Notes: generated from the letters alone by a model not told the origin. 7,320 bases of DNA from Clostridia bacterium (GCA_017549665.1 JAFYUD010000087.1:1-7320), one strand, 5' to 3'; shown: positions 1-6,298, counted from the first letter of the stretch. Numbers and translations: made by a program.

Positions 1-200
1 AAGCCGCACATAAGAATGCCGGGGTCAAGGGCATCTGTGTGGTTTGAAATAACGATATAAGTATCATGCTTGGGTGTGTAATAATCTGTTGTGATATTGA
101 GTTTCTTGAATGCGGGCTTGTGAAGAATACCCATCATCATCTTAAGAAAAAGCTTATTTTTGATAAGACCTTTTCTCATTTCTTTTCTGCTTCTGCTCAT
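1..200 (-). CDS. PlsC-like 1-acylglycerol-phosphate acyltransferase family protein, N-terminal 66 residues (partial)
   Basis: Only the first 66 codons are present; the gene leaves the window at its left edge. My translation begins MSRSRKEMRKGLIKNK and contains ISNHTDALDPGIL at residues 51-63. NHTDALD carries the HX4D motif (His54, Asp59) that is the catalytic signature of the PlsC/LPLAT glycerolipid acyltransferase superfamily, in which an acyl group is moved from acyl-CoA or acyl-ACP to a lysophospholipid or similar acceptor at the inner membrane face. The motif lies about 50 residues from the start, as is usual for short PlsC-type proteins. The start is the ATG at 200-198, which overlaps the TGA of the upstream acyl ligase as ATGA and has a perfect AGGAGG ahead of it. 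The pairing with an acyl-activating enzyme supports a lipid role. The acceptor and exact reaction cannot be told from this fragment; a distant acyltransferase with another acceptor is possible. Confidence 0.82.
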   Translation of the reverse strand, partial: MSRSRKEMRKGLIKNKLFLKMMMGILHKPAFKKLNITTDYYTPKHDTYIVISNHTDALDPGILMCG

Positions 201-1894
201 TGATTATTTTCCTCCTTTTCAGCTTCTTCCTCAAGTACTCTGTATGCAACCTTTCCTACGAGTGTACGGGGAAGTTCTTTTCGGAATACGATTTCCTTGG
301 GTCTTGCATGAACATCAAGATAATCCTTACAGAAATCAATAATTTTCTTTTTCTCTTCATCTGTTTCGGGGACACCGGGATTAAGAACAACGTATGCTCT
401 TACCTTCTGCATCTTGTACGGGTCTTTTACACCGATTGCACAGCAGTAATCAACATCGGGGTGTCTGTCGATGATTTTTTCGATCTGTGAGGGATATACA
501 TTGAAGCCGCTGGAAACGATCATTCTCTTAAGACGCTGTCTGAAGTAGATATAACCGTCCTCGTCCATGCTTCCTATATCACCTGTAAAGAGCCATCTTG
601 TGCCGTTTTCGTCACGACGGATAGTCTTTTCGTTTTCTTCTTCATTCTTAAGGTAGCCGACCATGACAGTAGGGCCGCTGATGATGATTTCGCCTGTTTC
701 ACCACAGGGAACATCGTCGAATGTTCCGGGTTCGACAATTCTGTATGTCACATCTCTGAGGGGAAGACCGATACTTCCTACCTTGGGCTTGTCAATGGGA
801 GTCAGACAGCTTGCAGCAATACATTCTGTAAGACCGTAGCCTTCACGGATCTGAACTGTTGCATTGTGATCAATAAAGAACTGATCGACTCTCTTCTTAA
901 GCTCAGGACTGAGTGCATCACCGCCGCTGAACACACCTCTGAGGAATGAAAGATCCTGCCCTTCAAAAGCCTCAACCTTGAGAAGTGCTTCGAAGAGAGT
1001 GGGAACACCGGCAATAAAATGAGGCTTATGCTTTATAACATCTTTAGCGTATGATTCCTTTGTGAACTGAGGAATAAGAATACACATAGCACCGTTCTGA
1101 AGCATAGCATGGATTCCTACTGCAAGACCGAAGCCGTGGAAAATAGGCATGACGGAAAGGAATTTACAGCCGTATGTCAGGTTGCAGCCTGCCACATCTG
1201 CAAGCTGTACACCCAGTGCGTTGAAGCCGTTGTCAGAAAGGCAGATGCCTTTGGGAGTGCCGCTTGTGCCGCCGCTGAAAAGGATGATTGCAGTCTTGTC
1301 TTTTTCGTACTGCATGACGGGAAGCTTCACGCCTCTGCCTGCACGGACGAAATCGCTCCATACAACACCCTTGTTGGAATCAGGATACTTACGGTATTCC
1401 TTACCCTTTGTGAGCGCATAACCCACAGCAAGGGGAGCAGGTAATTCCTCTGAAATTCTTGCAACAAGAATTCTGACCTCTCTCTTTGCTTCATTAACAG
1501 CATCTCTGACCTTTTCGTAAAACTGATCAAGGCAGAGAATCATCTTGCTGTCTGCATAGTCAAGGTAGTATGTGATATTTTTTCTGGATGAAAGGGGATG
1601 AATCATGTTTGCAATTGCCCCGATGCGGTTAAGTGCATACATACATATAAGCGCCTGCGGTGTGTTGGGCATACAGATAGCCACAACATCATTCTTTCTC
1701 AGACCTGCTTTGTAGAAAGCACCTGCTGCAAGCTCGATTTTCTTTACAAACTCGCTGTAGGTTGTGTATTTGCCCATAAACTCATAAGCGGGAGCCTTGG
1801 GGAAACGGTCTGCTGATGCGGAAACTGCGCCGAACATGGTGGTCTCCGGATAGGGATGATGCACCGGTGTCGGATCTATATTAGGTAATTTCAT
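197..1894 (-). CDS. AMP-forming acyl-CoA/acyl-ACP synthetase (FadD-like, ANL superfamily)
   Basis: A 565-residue adenylate-forming ligase that should activate a carboxylic acid, probably a fatty acid, through an acyl-AMP intermediate. Visible motifs, numbered from the chosen start: the phosphate-binding loop FSGGTSGTPKG (206-216), EGYGLTE (351-357), the ATP-ribose-binding TGD (437-439), the hinge region RLKRMIVSSGFNVYP (454-468), and the C-terminal PRTLVGKV with the expected catalytic Lys548. Length and complete motif set fit full-size FadD-type ligases; there is no carrier-protein domain and no clear membrane anchor. The ATG at 1894 is preferred over an in-frame ATG at 1939 because GGAGG sits 7 bases ahead of it and the predicted transcript starts near 1931, downstream of the longer start. 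It overlaps the PlsC-like gene as ATGA, giving a two-gene acyl activation/transfer unit. Substrate chain length, and CoA versus ACP as acceptor, cannot be read from the sequence. Confidence 0.93.
   Translation of the reverse strand: MKLPNIDPTPVHHPYPETTMFGAVSASADRFPKAPAYEFMGKYTTYSEFVKKIELAAGAFYKAGLRKNDVVAICMPNTPQALICMYALNRIGAIANMIHPLSSRKNITYYLDYADSKMILCLDQFYEKVRDAVNEAKREVRILVARISEELPAPLAVGYALTKGKEYRKYPDSNKGVVWSDFVRAGRGVKLPVMQYEKDKTAIILFSGGTSGTPKGICLSDNGFNALGVQLADVAGCNLTYGCKFLSVMPIFHGFGLAVGIHAMLQNGAMCILIPQFTKESYAKDVIKHKPHFIAGVPTLFEALLKVEAFEGQDLSFLRGVFSGGDALSPELKKRVDQFFIDHNATVQIREGYGLTECIAASCLTPIDKPKVGSIGLPLRDVTYRIVEPGTFDDVPCGETGEIIISGPTVMVGYLKNEEENEKTIRRDENGTRWLFTGDIGSMDEDGYIYFRQRLKRMIVSSGFNVYPSQIEKIIDRHPDVDYCCAIGVKDPYKMQKVRAYVVLNPGVPETDEEKKKIIDFCKDYLDVHARPKEIVFRKELPRTLVGKVAYRVLEEEAEKEENNQ
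211..217 (-). promoter_or_regulatory. Ribosome binding site of the PlsC-like gene, inside the end of the ligase gene
   Basis: On the minus strand the sequence AAGGAGG lies 10 bases ahead of the ATG at 200, within the last codons of the acyl ligase. With the 4-base ATGA stop/start overlap (197-200), it fixes the start and indicates that the two proteins are translated as a coupled pair. Confidence 0.85.
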
Positions 1895-1901
1895 TTGATA
1901 T

Positions 1902-1906
1902 CCTCC
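1902..1906 (-). promoter_or_regulatory. Ribosome binding site that decides the acyl ligase start
   Basis: GGAGG on the minus strand, 7 bases ahead of the ATG at 1894. No such site precedes the alternative in-frame ATG at 1939, so the shorter 565-residue protein is the better call. Confidence 0.85.
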
Positions 1907-1937
1907 GTTATTCAGATAAACGAATACATTCTTAATC

Positions 1938-1966
1938 ATTATATACTATTATATTAAAATTTTCAA
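1938..1966 (-). promoter_or_regulatory. Housekeeping (sigma-A type) promoter of the acyl ligase operon
   Basis: On the minus strand a -35 box TTGAAA (1966-1961), a 17-base spacer and a perfect -10 box TATAAT (1943-1938). The predicted start of transcription is near 1931, giving an untranslated leader of about 37 bases. A second TATAAT occurs further upstream in the spacer but lacks a -35 box at a suitable distance. Confidence 0.82.
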
Positions 1967-2142
1967 CAACTTCAGCGAATTTCTGCAAAACAGAAGTTTT
2001 TTATTATTCTTATCACTATATATATAAATAATATGCACAAAAATTACAGATTATTTTGTAATACAAAAACAGTCAATTTTGGGAAAAAGAAAATAGCTGA
2101 TATTCCTTGTATATTCTTTTGAAAATCATACTTCTCAGCAAT
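1967..2142. other. AT-rich intergenic spacer with a 15-bp palindrome at 2054-2068
   Basis: This stretch between the acyl ligase promoter and the symporter terminator is strongly AT-rich and holds no convincing gene. Its only notable structure is the palindrome TTTTGTA-A-TACAAAA at 2054-2068, with 7-bp perfect arms around one central base, about 90 bases upstream of the ligase -35 box. That is the size and symmetry of a repressor or activator site, but in AT-rich DNA it could be chance. Confidence 0.4.
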
Positions 2143-2173
2143 AAAAAAAGCGGTGATACTCGTCACCGCTTTT
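2143..2173 (-). terminator. Intrinsic terminator of the GPH symporter gene
   Basis: Minus-strand hairpin four bases past the symporter stop codon: an 11-bp perfect stem (2146-2156 with 2163-2173, core AGCGGTGA/TCACCGCT), a 6-base loop and a run of seven U residues (2149-2143). The plus-strand reading has only four U residues after the stem, so it acts mainly on leftward transcription. It separates the symporter transcript from the acyl ligase operon. Confidence 0.92.
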
Positions 2174-2176
2174 GTG

Positions 2177-3595
2177 TTATTCAAGTGTTGGCTGTGCCTT
2201 GTCTGCACTGAATTCAATTTCCTGCTTGTGTGAAATGTTATAAACAAATGTCATTGCAAGGAATGCTATCAATGAGCCTGCGAAGAGAATTATGAAGTAG
2301 AGCATTTTCAGGTCTTCACCGAAGCCCTCAGGCTGAACTGCATCTGCACCTTCGATAAAGCCGATTGCTGCAAGACCCAGTGAGGAAACTGCCTGACCGA
2401 TACCCTGAGAGAGCTTACGGAAGAATGAGTACAGTGCATAGAGTGAGCTTTCCTCGTTCTTGCCTGTTTTTCTGTAGCTGATATCGATACAGTCTGCAAC
2501 GATTGCCCATACGGAAATCTGGAAAAGACCGTTACCTGCGTTGAGGAACATAAGAAGCACGATGTAGAGAATCATGCCCTTGCCGTCAGCGGTAACAGGT
2601 ACAAGAAGTGATGCAACACCGGCAATTGTACTGATGAGCATGCCGATTGATGAAACCTTCTTCTTTCCGTATTTTGCGGAAAGCTTACCTACAAGAGCCA
2701 TTGAAAGAATCATGGGTGCGTAGCTGCCTACCATAGCAAGTGTCATCTTGCTTGTGTCTTCAAAGAAGTACTGGAATACCATGTTGTTAAGAGACATGGT
2801 TGAATTGAAGAATGCAACGGAAGCAACAGTTGCGATTGTTGCACCGAGCATGGGTCTGTTTGTGAAATATGACTTGAATGCAGAGAAAAATGCCTTTGCG
2901 CTGTTGCCTGATTCACCTGAATCTGTTCGCTGAACACGCTCTGTAACAAGCTTTGTTGTACCCCAGAGAGTAACAAGTGCAAGTACAGACATGATAACTG
3001 CCGCAATAAGCAGATATGAGCCGTTGAGGACACTTACTTCTGTGCCTGCTGAATTTACAGACTTTGAGTAAACTGTGTTGGGAAGAACAAGCATTACGAT
3101 AACACCGGGAAGTGCAGCACCGATTGAACGGAATGTTGAAAGCGATGTTCTCTGCTTCGGGTCATCAGTAATAACTGAGAGGAGTGAGCCGTAAGGCACG
3201 TTTACCATGGTGTAAGCAACTGACCACAGACAGTATGAAACAAGACACCATGCAACCTTACCTGCGTATGAGAAATTGCCTACAGGTGCAAAAATCATGA
3301 TTGTAAGACCTACAAGTCCTACTGCGCCCAAGAGAATCCACGGCATGAATTTACTCTTCTTGCCGATACGTTTTGTGTCTACAAGATTACCGATGATAAC
3401 ATCGTTTACAGCATCCCAGAATTTAGAAATAAGGATAATTGCTGCATAATGCTCAGGCTTTACGCCGATAAGCTGACAGTAAAACAACTGCATGTAGGTG
3501 GAAACAAGCTGAAATGAGAAATTACAACCCATATCACCCATAGAATAGCCTAATTTGTCTCTTGCTCCGAAAGGACGGATTTTTTTGTCTGACAT
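2177..3595 (-). CDS. GPH-family (MelB-like) sugar:cation symporter, MFS
   Basis: A 472-residue polytopic membrane protein of the glycoside-pentoside-hexuronide:cation symporter family, which brings in sugars or glycosides with Na+ or H+. Family marks: the N-terminal KLGYSMGDMGCNFSFQLVS region, the helix II block KFWDAVNDVIIGNLVD (58-73), KFMPWILLG (82-90), and the loop block TDDPKQRTSLSTFRS (143-157). Hydrophobic segments run through nearly the whole length, consistent with 12 helices, with a hydrophilic middle loop near residues 215-235. Asp61 and Asp65 align by my reading with the cation-site aspartates Asp55 and Asp59 of MelB, while the sugar-site aspartates Asp19 and Asp124 appear as Asn25 and Asn132, so melibiose is unlikely as the specific substrate. 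The ATG start has AGGAGG 7 bases ahead. It is a single-gene unit with its own promoter and terminator, and no glycosidase gene lies nearby to hint at the sugar. Confidence 0.9.
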   Translation of the reverse strand: MSDKKIRPFGARDKLGYSMGDMGCNFSFQLVSTYMQLFYCQLIGVKPEHYAAIILISKFWDAVNDVIIGNLVDTKRIGKKSKFMPWILLGAVGLVGLTIMIFAPVGNFSYAGKVAWCLVSYCLWSVAYTMVNVPYGSLLSVITDDPKQRTSLSTFRSIGAALPGVIVMLVLPNTVYSKSVNSAGTEVSVLNGSYLLIAAVIMSVLALVTLWGTTKLVTERVQRTDSGESGNSAKAFFSAFKSYFTNRPMLGATIATVASVAFFNSTMSLNNMVFQYFFEDTSKMTLAMVGSYAPMILSMALVGKLSAKYGKKKVSSIGMLISTIAGVASLLVPVTADGKGMILYIVLLMFLNAGNGLFQISVWAIVADCIDISYRKTGKNEESSLYALYSFFRKLSQGIGQAVSSLGLAAIGFIEGADAVQPEGFGEDLKMLYFIILFAGSLIAFLAMTFVYNISHKQEIEFSADKAQPTLE

Positions 3596-3624
3596 CAGGA
3601 AACCTCCTATGCTTTGATGTGTTT

Positions 3625-3653
3625 ATAATAACATGAATTTGTCCCGATGTCAA
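3625..3653 (-). promoter_or_regulatory. Sigma-A type promoter of the GPH symporter gene
   Basis: Minus strand: a perfect -35 box TTGACA (3653-3648), a 17-base spacer and a -10 box TATTAT (3630-3625), predicting a start near 3618 and a leader of about 22 bases that holds the AGGAGG site (3608-3603). The -35 box contains the TGA stop codon of the small membrane gene upstream, so the two transcription units abut directly. Confidence 0.83.
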
Positions 3654-3838
3654 ATAGGGAATGTATAGAAATTTGTGATTTCGGCAGATGAAAAAATAAT
3701 CGTCTGAGCTTCGTAGCCCTCAAGCACATGTCGTGTCTGATTGTATGCCACAATCAACCCTGCAAGTGTCATTGTAATAAACAATGCCCACACAGTCACA
3801 AGTATCATCCGTCTTCTGATTTGTTTTTCTTCGTTCAT
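3650..3838 (-). CDS. Small single-pass membrane protein of the gpr-spoIIP cluster, unknown function
   Basis: I do not recognise this 62-residue protein. It begins MNEEKQIRRR, a charged, probably cytoplasmic tail, followed by one hydrophobic segment at about residues 11-32 (MILVTVWALFITMTLAGLIV) and a 30-residue tail ending NFYTFPI that should lie outside the membrane by the positive-inside rule. There is no lipobox and no cysteine. The start is the ATG at 3838, which overlaps the spoIIP TGA as ATGA and has AAAGGA about 9 bases ahead; the in-frame ATG three codons earlier has that site directly against it and is unlikely. Coupling to spoIIP suggests expression during sporulation and a membrane role in the mother cell or forespore, but that is inference from position. 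The reading frame is short, yet the overlap, ribosome site and clean TM architecture argue that it is a real gene. Confidence 0.72.
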   Translation of the reverse strand: MNEEKQIRRRMILVTVWALFITMTLAGLIVAYNQTRHVLEGYEAQTIIFSSAEITNFYTFPI

Positions 3839-4983
3839 TTTACACATTCCTTTATCATATCTGACAGTACATCGCCCAGAAGTCTTGCAGAATATGCTGC
3901 CTCCTGCAGAGTATTGACATCCGTTCCGATTTCTATAAGCAATGAATACGGTGTCAGATCCATATTATATTTTCTCATGCAGAAATACACAGGCTTCATA
4001 AGATTTTTGTATTTATCATTTGCGGCTTTCTGCAGATTGAGTGCAAACAGCAGATTTGTTTCCCAGCCGGGGAAATCAGTGACATTCCCGTCCTGACAGC
4101 CTGCGATAATCATTATCTGTGCAGCCTTTTCAACGTTGATTTCCACTGTGGGCTTTACTCTCTGTGTGTCCGAGTAATAAATTGCATCACGGTGAATGTC
4201 AAGAGTGATAATTATAGACGGGTTTTCTTCGAGGATTTTTTCAGCACCCGTGCGAGAAAGGGAATAGGCACCGGTATAAACAGTGTCGTATACTGTTTTA
4301 TCGTGAATAACACCTATTCCGTTACTTCTGAGGATTTTTGTTATTTCTTCACCGATCCGAATCATATTAAGGCTGTTGTTATTGTTTCGTGCAGGATTTT
4401 CTGTGGAAAATCTGCCGTTGAAATCATACATGTATGATTCCGTTGAATGAGTGTGGTAAATAAGTACAAGAGGCTTTGAAATATCATCTGCGGGGATGGT
4501 GAATTTTTTATTCAGCAAGGCTTCAATATCAATACTCTGCGAGTCTGTCACATTCCGTACATGGACATTTCCGAAGCTGTTCGTCGCCTGATGGTCTGTA
4601 TAAGTTTTCTCTATGACTTCTCCGTCATAAGTGTAGCTGTCATTGCTGTATATTTTTGAGTTTTCGGTTATATCAGACGGCGTTGCGGTCAGGTCGTCAG
4701 TGTATTCAGCATCGTTGAAGGTGCCTGATTTCTGCATAAAATCAGGAGTTTCATTAACTGTAAAATATTTTTTTATTTCCGCTTTGATTTCATTCATTCT
4801 GTATATCGCACACTCCGGAACAGCCGTAAGCAGACCGATGTATGCAGTTTCCAGAGCAAAATTCCCCTTAAGCTCAATATTGAAAGAAAGCAGCACTATG
4901 CAGGCGGCAAGAATGCTTACCGCCCACACAGGCAATTTAAAGGAAGATTTATGTCGTAATATTTTGTGCTTTATCTTTACCAC
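3835..4983 (-). CDS. spoIIP: Stage II sporulation protein P, spore-engulfment peptidoglycan hydrolase
   Basis: A 382-residue membrane-anchored amidase/endopeptidase that in Bacillus works with SpoIID and SpoIIM to thin septal peptidoglycan and drive engulfment of the forespore. Layout: a short basic cytoplasmic start, one hydrophobic anchor at about 17-35, a polar, low-complexity linker to about 165, then the SpoIIP catalytic domain. Catalytic-domain marks are LVLIYHTHSTESY (172-184; His177, Glu182), the LDIHRDA block (261-267; His264) and MDLTPYSLLIEIGTDVNTL (341-359; Glu351), which match the conserved zinc-amidase-like positions of the family. It lies 33 bases after gpr in one transcription direction, the order known from Bacillus, and its stop overlaps the next small gene. 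The start is weakly defined: GTG at 4983 has only the purine-rich ATGGGG just before it, and no clear AGGAGG. The polar linker is variable in this family. Confidence 0.93.
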   Translation of the reverse strand: MVKIKHKILRHKSSFKLPVWAVSILAACIVLLSFNIELKGNFALETAYIGLLTAVPECAIYRMNEIKAEIKKYFTVNETPDFMQKSGTFNDAEYTDDLTATPSDITENSKIYSNDSYTYDGEVIEKTYTDHQATNSFGNVHVRNVTDSQSIDIEALLNKKFTIPADDISKPLVLIYHTHSTESYMYDFNGRFSTENPARNNNNSLNMIRIGEEITKILRSNGIGVIHDKTVYDTVYTGAYSLSRTGAEKILEENPSIIITLDIHRDAIYYSDTQRVKPTVEINVEKAAQIMIIAGCQDGNVTDFPGWETNLLFALNLQKAANDKYKNLMKPVYFCMRKYNMDLTPYSLLIEIGTDVNTLQEAAYSARLLGDVLSDMIKECVK

Positions 4984-5016
4984 CCCATAAATGATATGAG
5001 GTATTTTAATTATTAA

Positions 5017-5883
5017 TTACATCAGCATCATTATATCTTCCGCTGAAATATCACTCTGCAGTGCGCAGTTTACCGCAAGAGCAATGAATTTTGATGCTCT
5101 TTCGGTGATAAGGTCTGCTTCGGATGAGGCAACGATATAATTATTCCATTTTTCAGCATGGGAAATATCCGTATCACTGCCGAGAATATTGTGTGCCAGT
5201 GTGTATGCGCTGATAACTGTAGGCACGCCCACGGAAATGACAGGTATACCCAGTGTTTTGCGGCTGATTTCACTGCGCTTGTTGCCTATCCCCGAGCCGG
5301 GCGAAATGCCTGTGTCGGAAATCTGGATTGTAGTGCCGAGACGGTTTATATCCATTGCTGCAAGTGCATCAATGACAATCACGCAGGAAAAATCATTGCA
5401 TTTTACGATTGATGATATGATTTCAGCCGCTTCCATTCCCGTTTCTCCAAGCACACCGGGAGACACTGCAGCCACACTCCGCAGAGAGCTGAAGCCCAGA
5501 GATTGTGCAAGCTCTCTGCTGATATGTCTGGTGACAAAAATTCTGTCTGCACATGCAGGACCGAGCGCATCTGCTGTCATGCTCCTGTTTCCCAGTCCTG
5601 CCACGAGAATGCTTCCGTCTGAGGGGATAATTTTTCTCATTTCGGTAATGATTCCGTCAAGTCTTCCGTCGAGAAGCTGAGCATCGGCAGAAAAAGATGG
5701 GACATCTGCTGTTATATATCTGCCTTTCGGCTTACCGATGCACTTTTCACCTGATTCGTCAAGCACATCTGCAATTGTAACAGTAGTGATACCATAATGT
5801 TTTACTGATTTTTTTATTCCTTTATGCTCACTTGTGCCCGATAATTCAATTCTTTCTGCAGCTAAATCAGTTCTGAAATCCAA
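5017..5883 (-). CDS. gpr: Germination protease GPR (spore endopeptidase, peptidase family A25)
   Basis: A 288-residue protease that degrades small acid-soluble spore proteins during germination; in Bacillus it is made as a zymogen in the forespore. Family blocks are RTDLA (4-8), GLGNRSMTADALGP (96-109), VTRH (117-120), SPGVLGETGMEAAEII (141-156), VIDALAA (170-176), TTIQISDTGISPGSGIGNKR (184-203) and LGIPVISVGVPTV (211-223). Asp105 and Asp172 correspond to the two aspartates known to be essential in the Bacillus megaterium enzyme. It is about 80 residues shorter than the Bacillus protein (368 in B. subtilis), missing the large insertion after the GVPTV block. The start is TTG with AGGTG 7 bases ahead; an in-frame stop three codons upstream excludes anything longer. 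The Bacillus cleavage point, RTD|LA, would remove only six residues here. It is divergent from rpsT and heads the gpr-spoIIP cluster. Confidence 0.95.
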   Translation of the reverse strand: MDFRTDLAAERIELSGTSEHKGIKKSVKHYGITTVTIADVLDESGEKCIGKPKGRYITADVPSFSADAQLLDGRLDGIITEMRKIIPSDGSILVAGLGNRSMTADALGPACADRIFVTRHISRELAQSLGFSSLRSVAAVSPGVLGETGMEAAEIISSIVKCNDFSCVIVIDALAAMDINRLGTTIQISDTGISPGSGIGNKRSEISRKTLGIPVISVGVPTVISAYTLAHNILGSDTDISHAEKWNNYIVASSEADLITERASKFIALAVNCALQSDISAEDIMMLM

Positions 5884-5890
5884 AATATAT

Positions 5891-5895
5891 CACCT
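5891..5895 (-). promoter_or_regulatory. Ribosome binding site fixing the TTG start of gpr
   Basis: AGGTG on the minus strand, 7 bases ahead of TTG (5883-5881). A TGA in the same frame lies within it (5892-5890), so the gene cannot begin further upstream and the TTG start is close to forced. Confidence 0.75.
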
Positions 5896-5973
5896 GAAAG
5901 AAGTTTTTATCACTGTGACAGATTTTATTCAAATTTTGTTCAATAATTTGTGGTATATTTTTTTTAAAAAAAC

Positions 5974-6002
5974 TTGCATTTTCTGACAAAGCATGATATT
6001 AT
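5974..6002 (+). promoter_or_regulatory. Promoter of rpsT (extended -10)
   Basis: A -35 box TTGCAT (5974-5979), a 17-base spacer and a -10 box TATTAT (5997-6002) preceded by TG one base upstream (5994-5995), an extended -10. The predicted start is near 6009, leaving a leader of about 25 bases that carries AAGGAGGTG. A run of seven A residues abuts the -35 box, as expected for a strong ribosomal-protein promoter. Confidence 0.75.
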
Positions 6003-6034
6003 AATAACCTGTATAGACAAAAGGAGGTGTCACC

Positions 6035-6298
6035 ATGCCTAATATTAAATCTGCAAAGAAGCGTGTTATCGTAACTGCAACAAAGACTCAGAGAAACAAG
6101 TCAGCTAATACAGCTCTCAAGACTGCTATCAAGAAGGCTAATGTTGCTATTGATACAAATGCTGCTGACAAGGCTGCTGCAGTTAAGGCTGCTGAGAAGA
6201 AGATTGACCAGGCTGTAGCTAAGGGTCTTCTCCACAAGAACAATGCTGCTCGTAAAAAGTCTGCTCTCGCAGTAAAGCTCAACAAGTCAAACGCTTGA
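6035..6298 (+). CDS. rpsT: 30S ribosomal protein S20
   Basis: An 87-residue, very basic and alanine/lysine-rich protein beginning MPNIKSAKKRVIV, with QRNKSANTALKTAIKKA (19-35) and GLLHKNNAARKKSALA (64-79), the conserved blocks of bacterial S20. The length is standard for the family. S20 is a three-helix protein that binds 16S rRNA early in assembly of the small subunit. The start is an ATG with a near-perfect AAGGAGGTG 6 bases upstream. Codons are strongly biased (AAG, GCT, AAC), typical of a highly expressed gene. It is divergent from gpr, as in Bacillus, and is followed 44 bases later by a small membrane-protein gene with no terminator between, so the two are probably one transcript ending at 6552-6578. 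Confidence 0.98.
   Translation: MPNIKSAKKRVIVTATKTQRNKSANTALKTAIKKANVAIDTNAADKAAAVKAAEKKIDQAVAKGLLHKNNAARKKSALAVKLNKSNA

Larger units (their letters stand above)
5884..6034. other. Divergent gpr / rpsT intergenic region with a T8A7 tract
   Basis: Besides the rpsT promoter and the two ribosome sites, this stretch holds a T8A7 block (5958-5972) immediately upstream of the rpsT -35 box, which could act as an UP-like element or an intrinsic bend. On the minus strand a TGAATA (5931-5926) resembles a sigma-G -35 box for gpr, but I see no sigma-G -10 box at 17-18 bases, so no gpr promoter is called. Confidence 0.55.

Noticed and set aside
1895..1939. Longer acyl ligase start at 1939
   Set aside because: That ATG overlaps the predicted -10 box and lies upstream of the expected transcript start, and it lacks a ribosome site.
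2044..2247. Open frame of 67 codons on the minus strand in the spacer after the symporter
   Set aside because: It overlaps the end of the symporter gene and runs through the strong terminator, with no ribosome site.
3635..3654. Imperfect dyad ATTTG...CAAAT across the symporter -35 box
   Set aside because: Arms of only five bases around nine non-pairing bases in AT-rich DNA; not distinguishable from chance.
3728..4096. Open frame of 122 codons on the plus strand
   Set aside because: It is antisense to spoIIP and the small membrane gene, with cysteine/serine-rich content typical of a shadow frame.
5189..5680. Open frame of 163 codons on the plus strand
   Set aside because: It is antisense to gpr, whose protein is unmistakable; no promoter or ribosome site precedes it.
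5905..5931. Possible sigma-G promoter for gpr (TGAATA on the minus strand)
   Set aside because: The -35-like box is good, but no CATxxTA-like -10 box is found at 17-18 bases; a sigma-A reading (TTGAAT-17-TAAAAA) is also weak, so no promoter was called although one must exist nearby.
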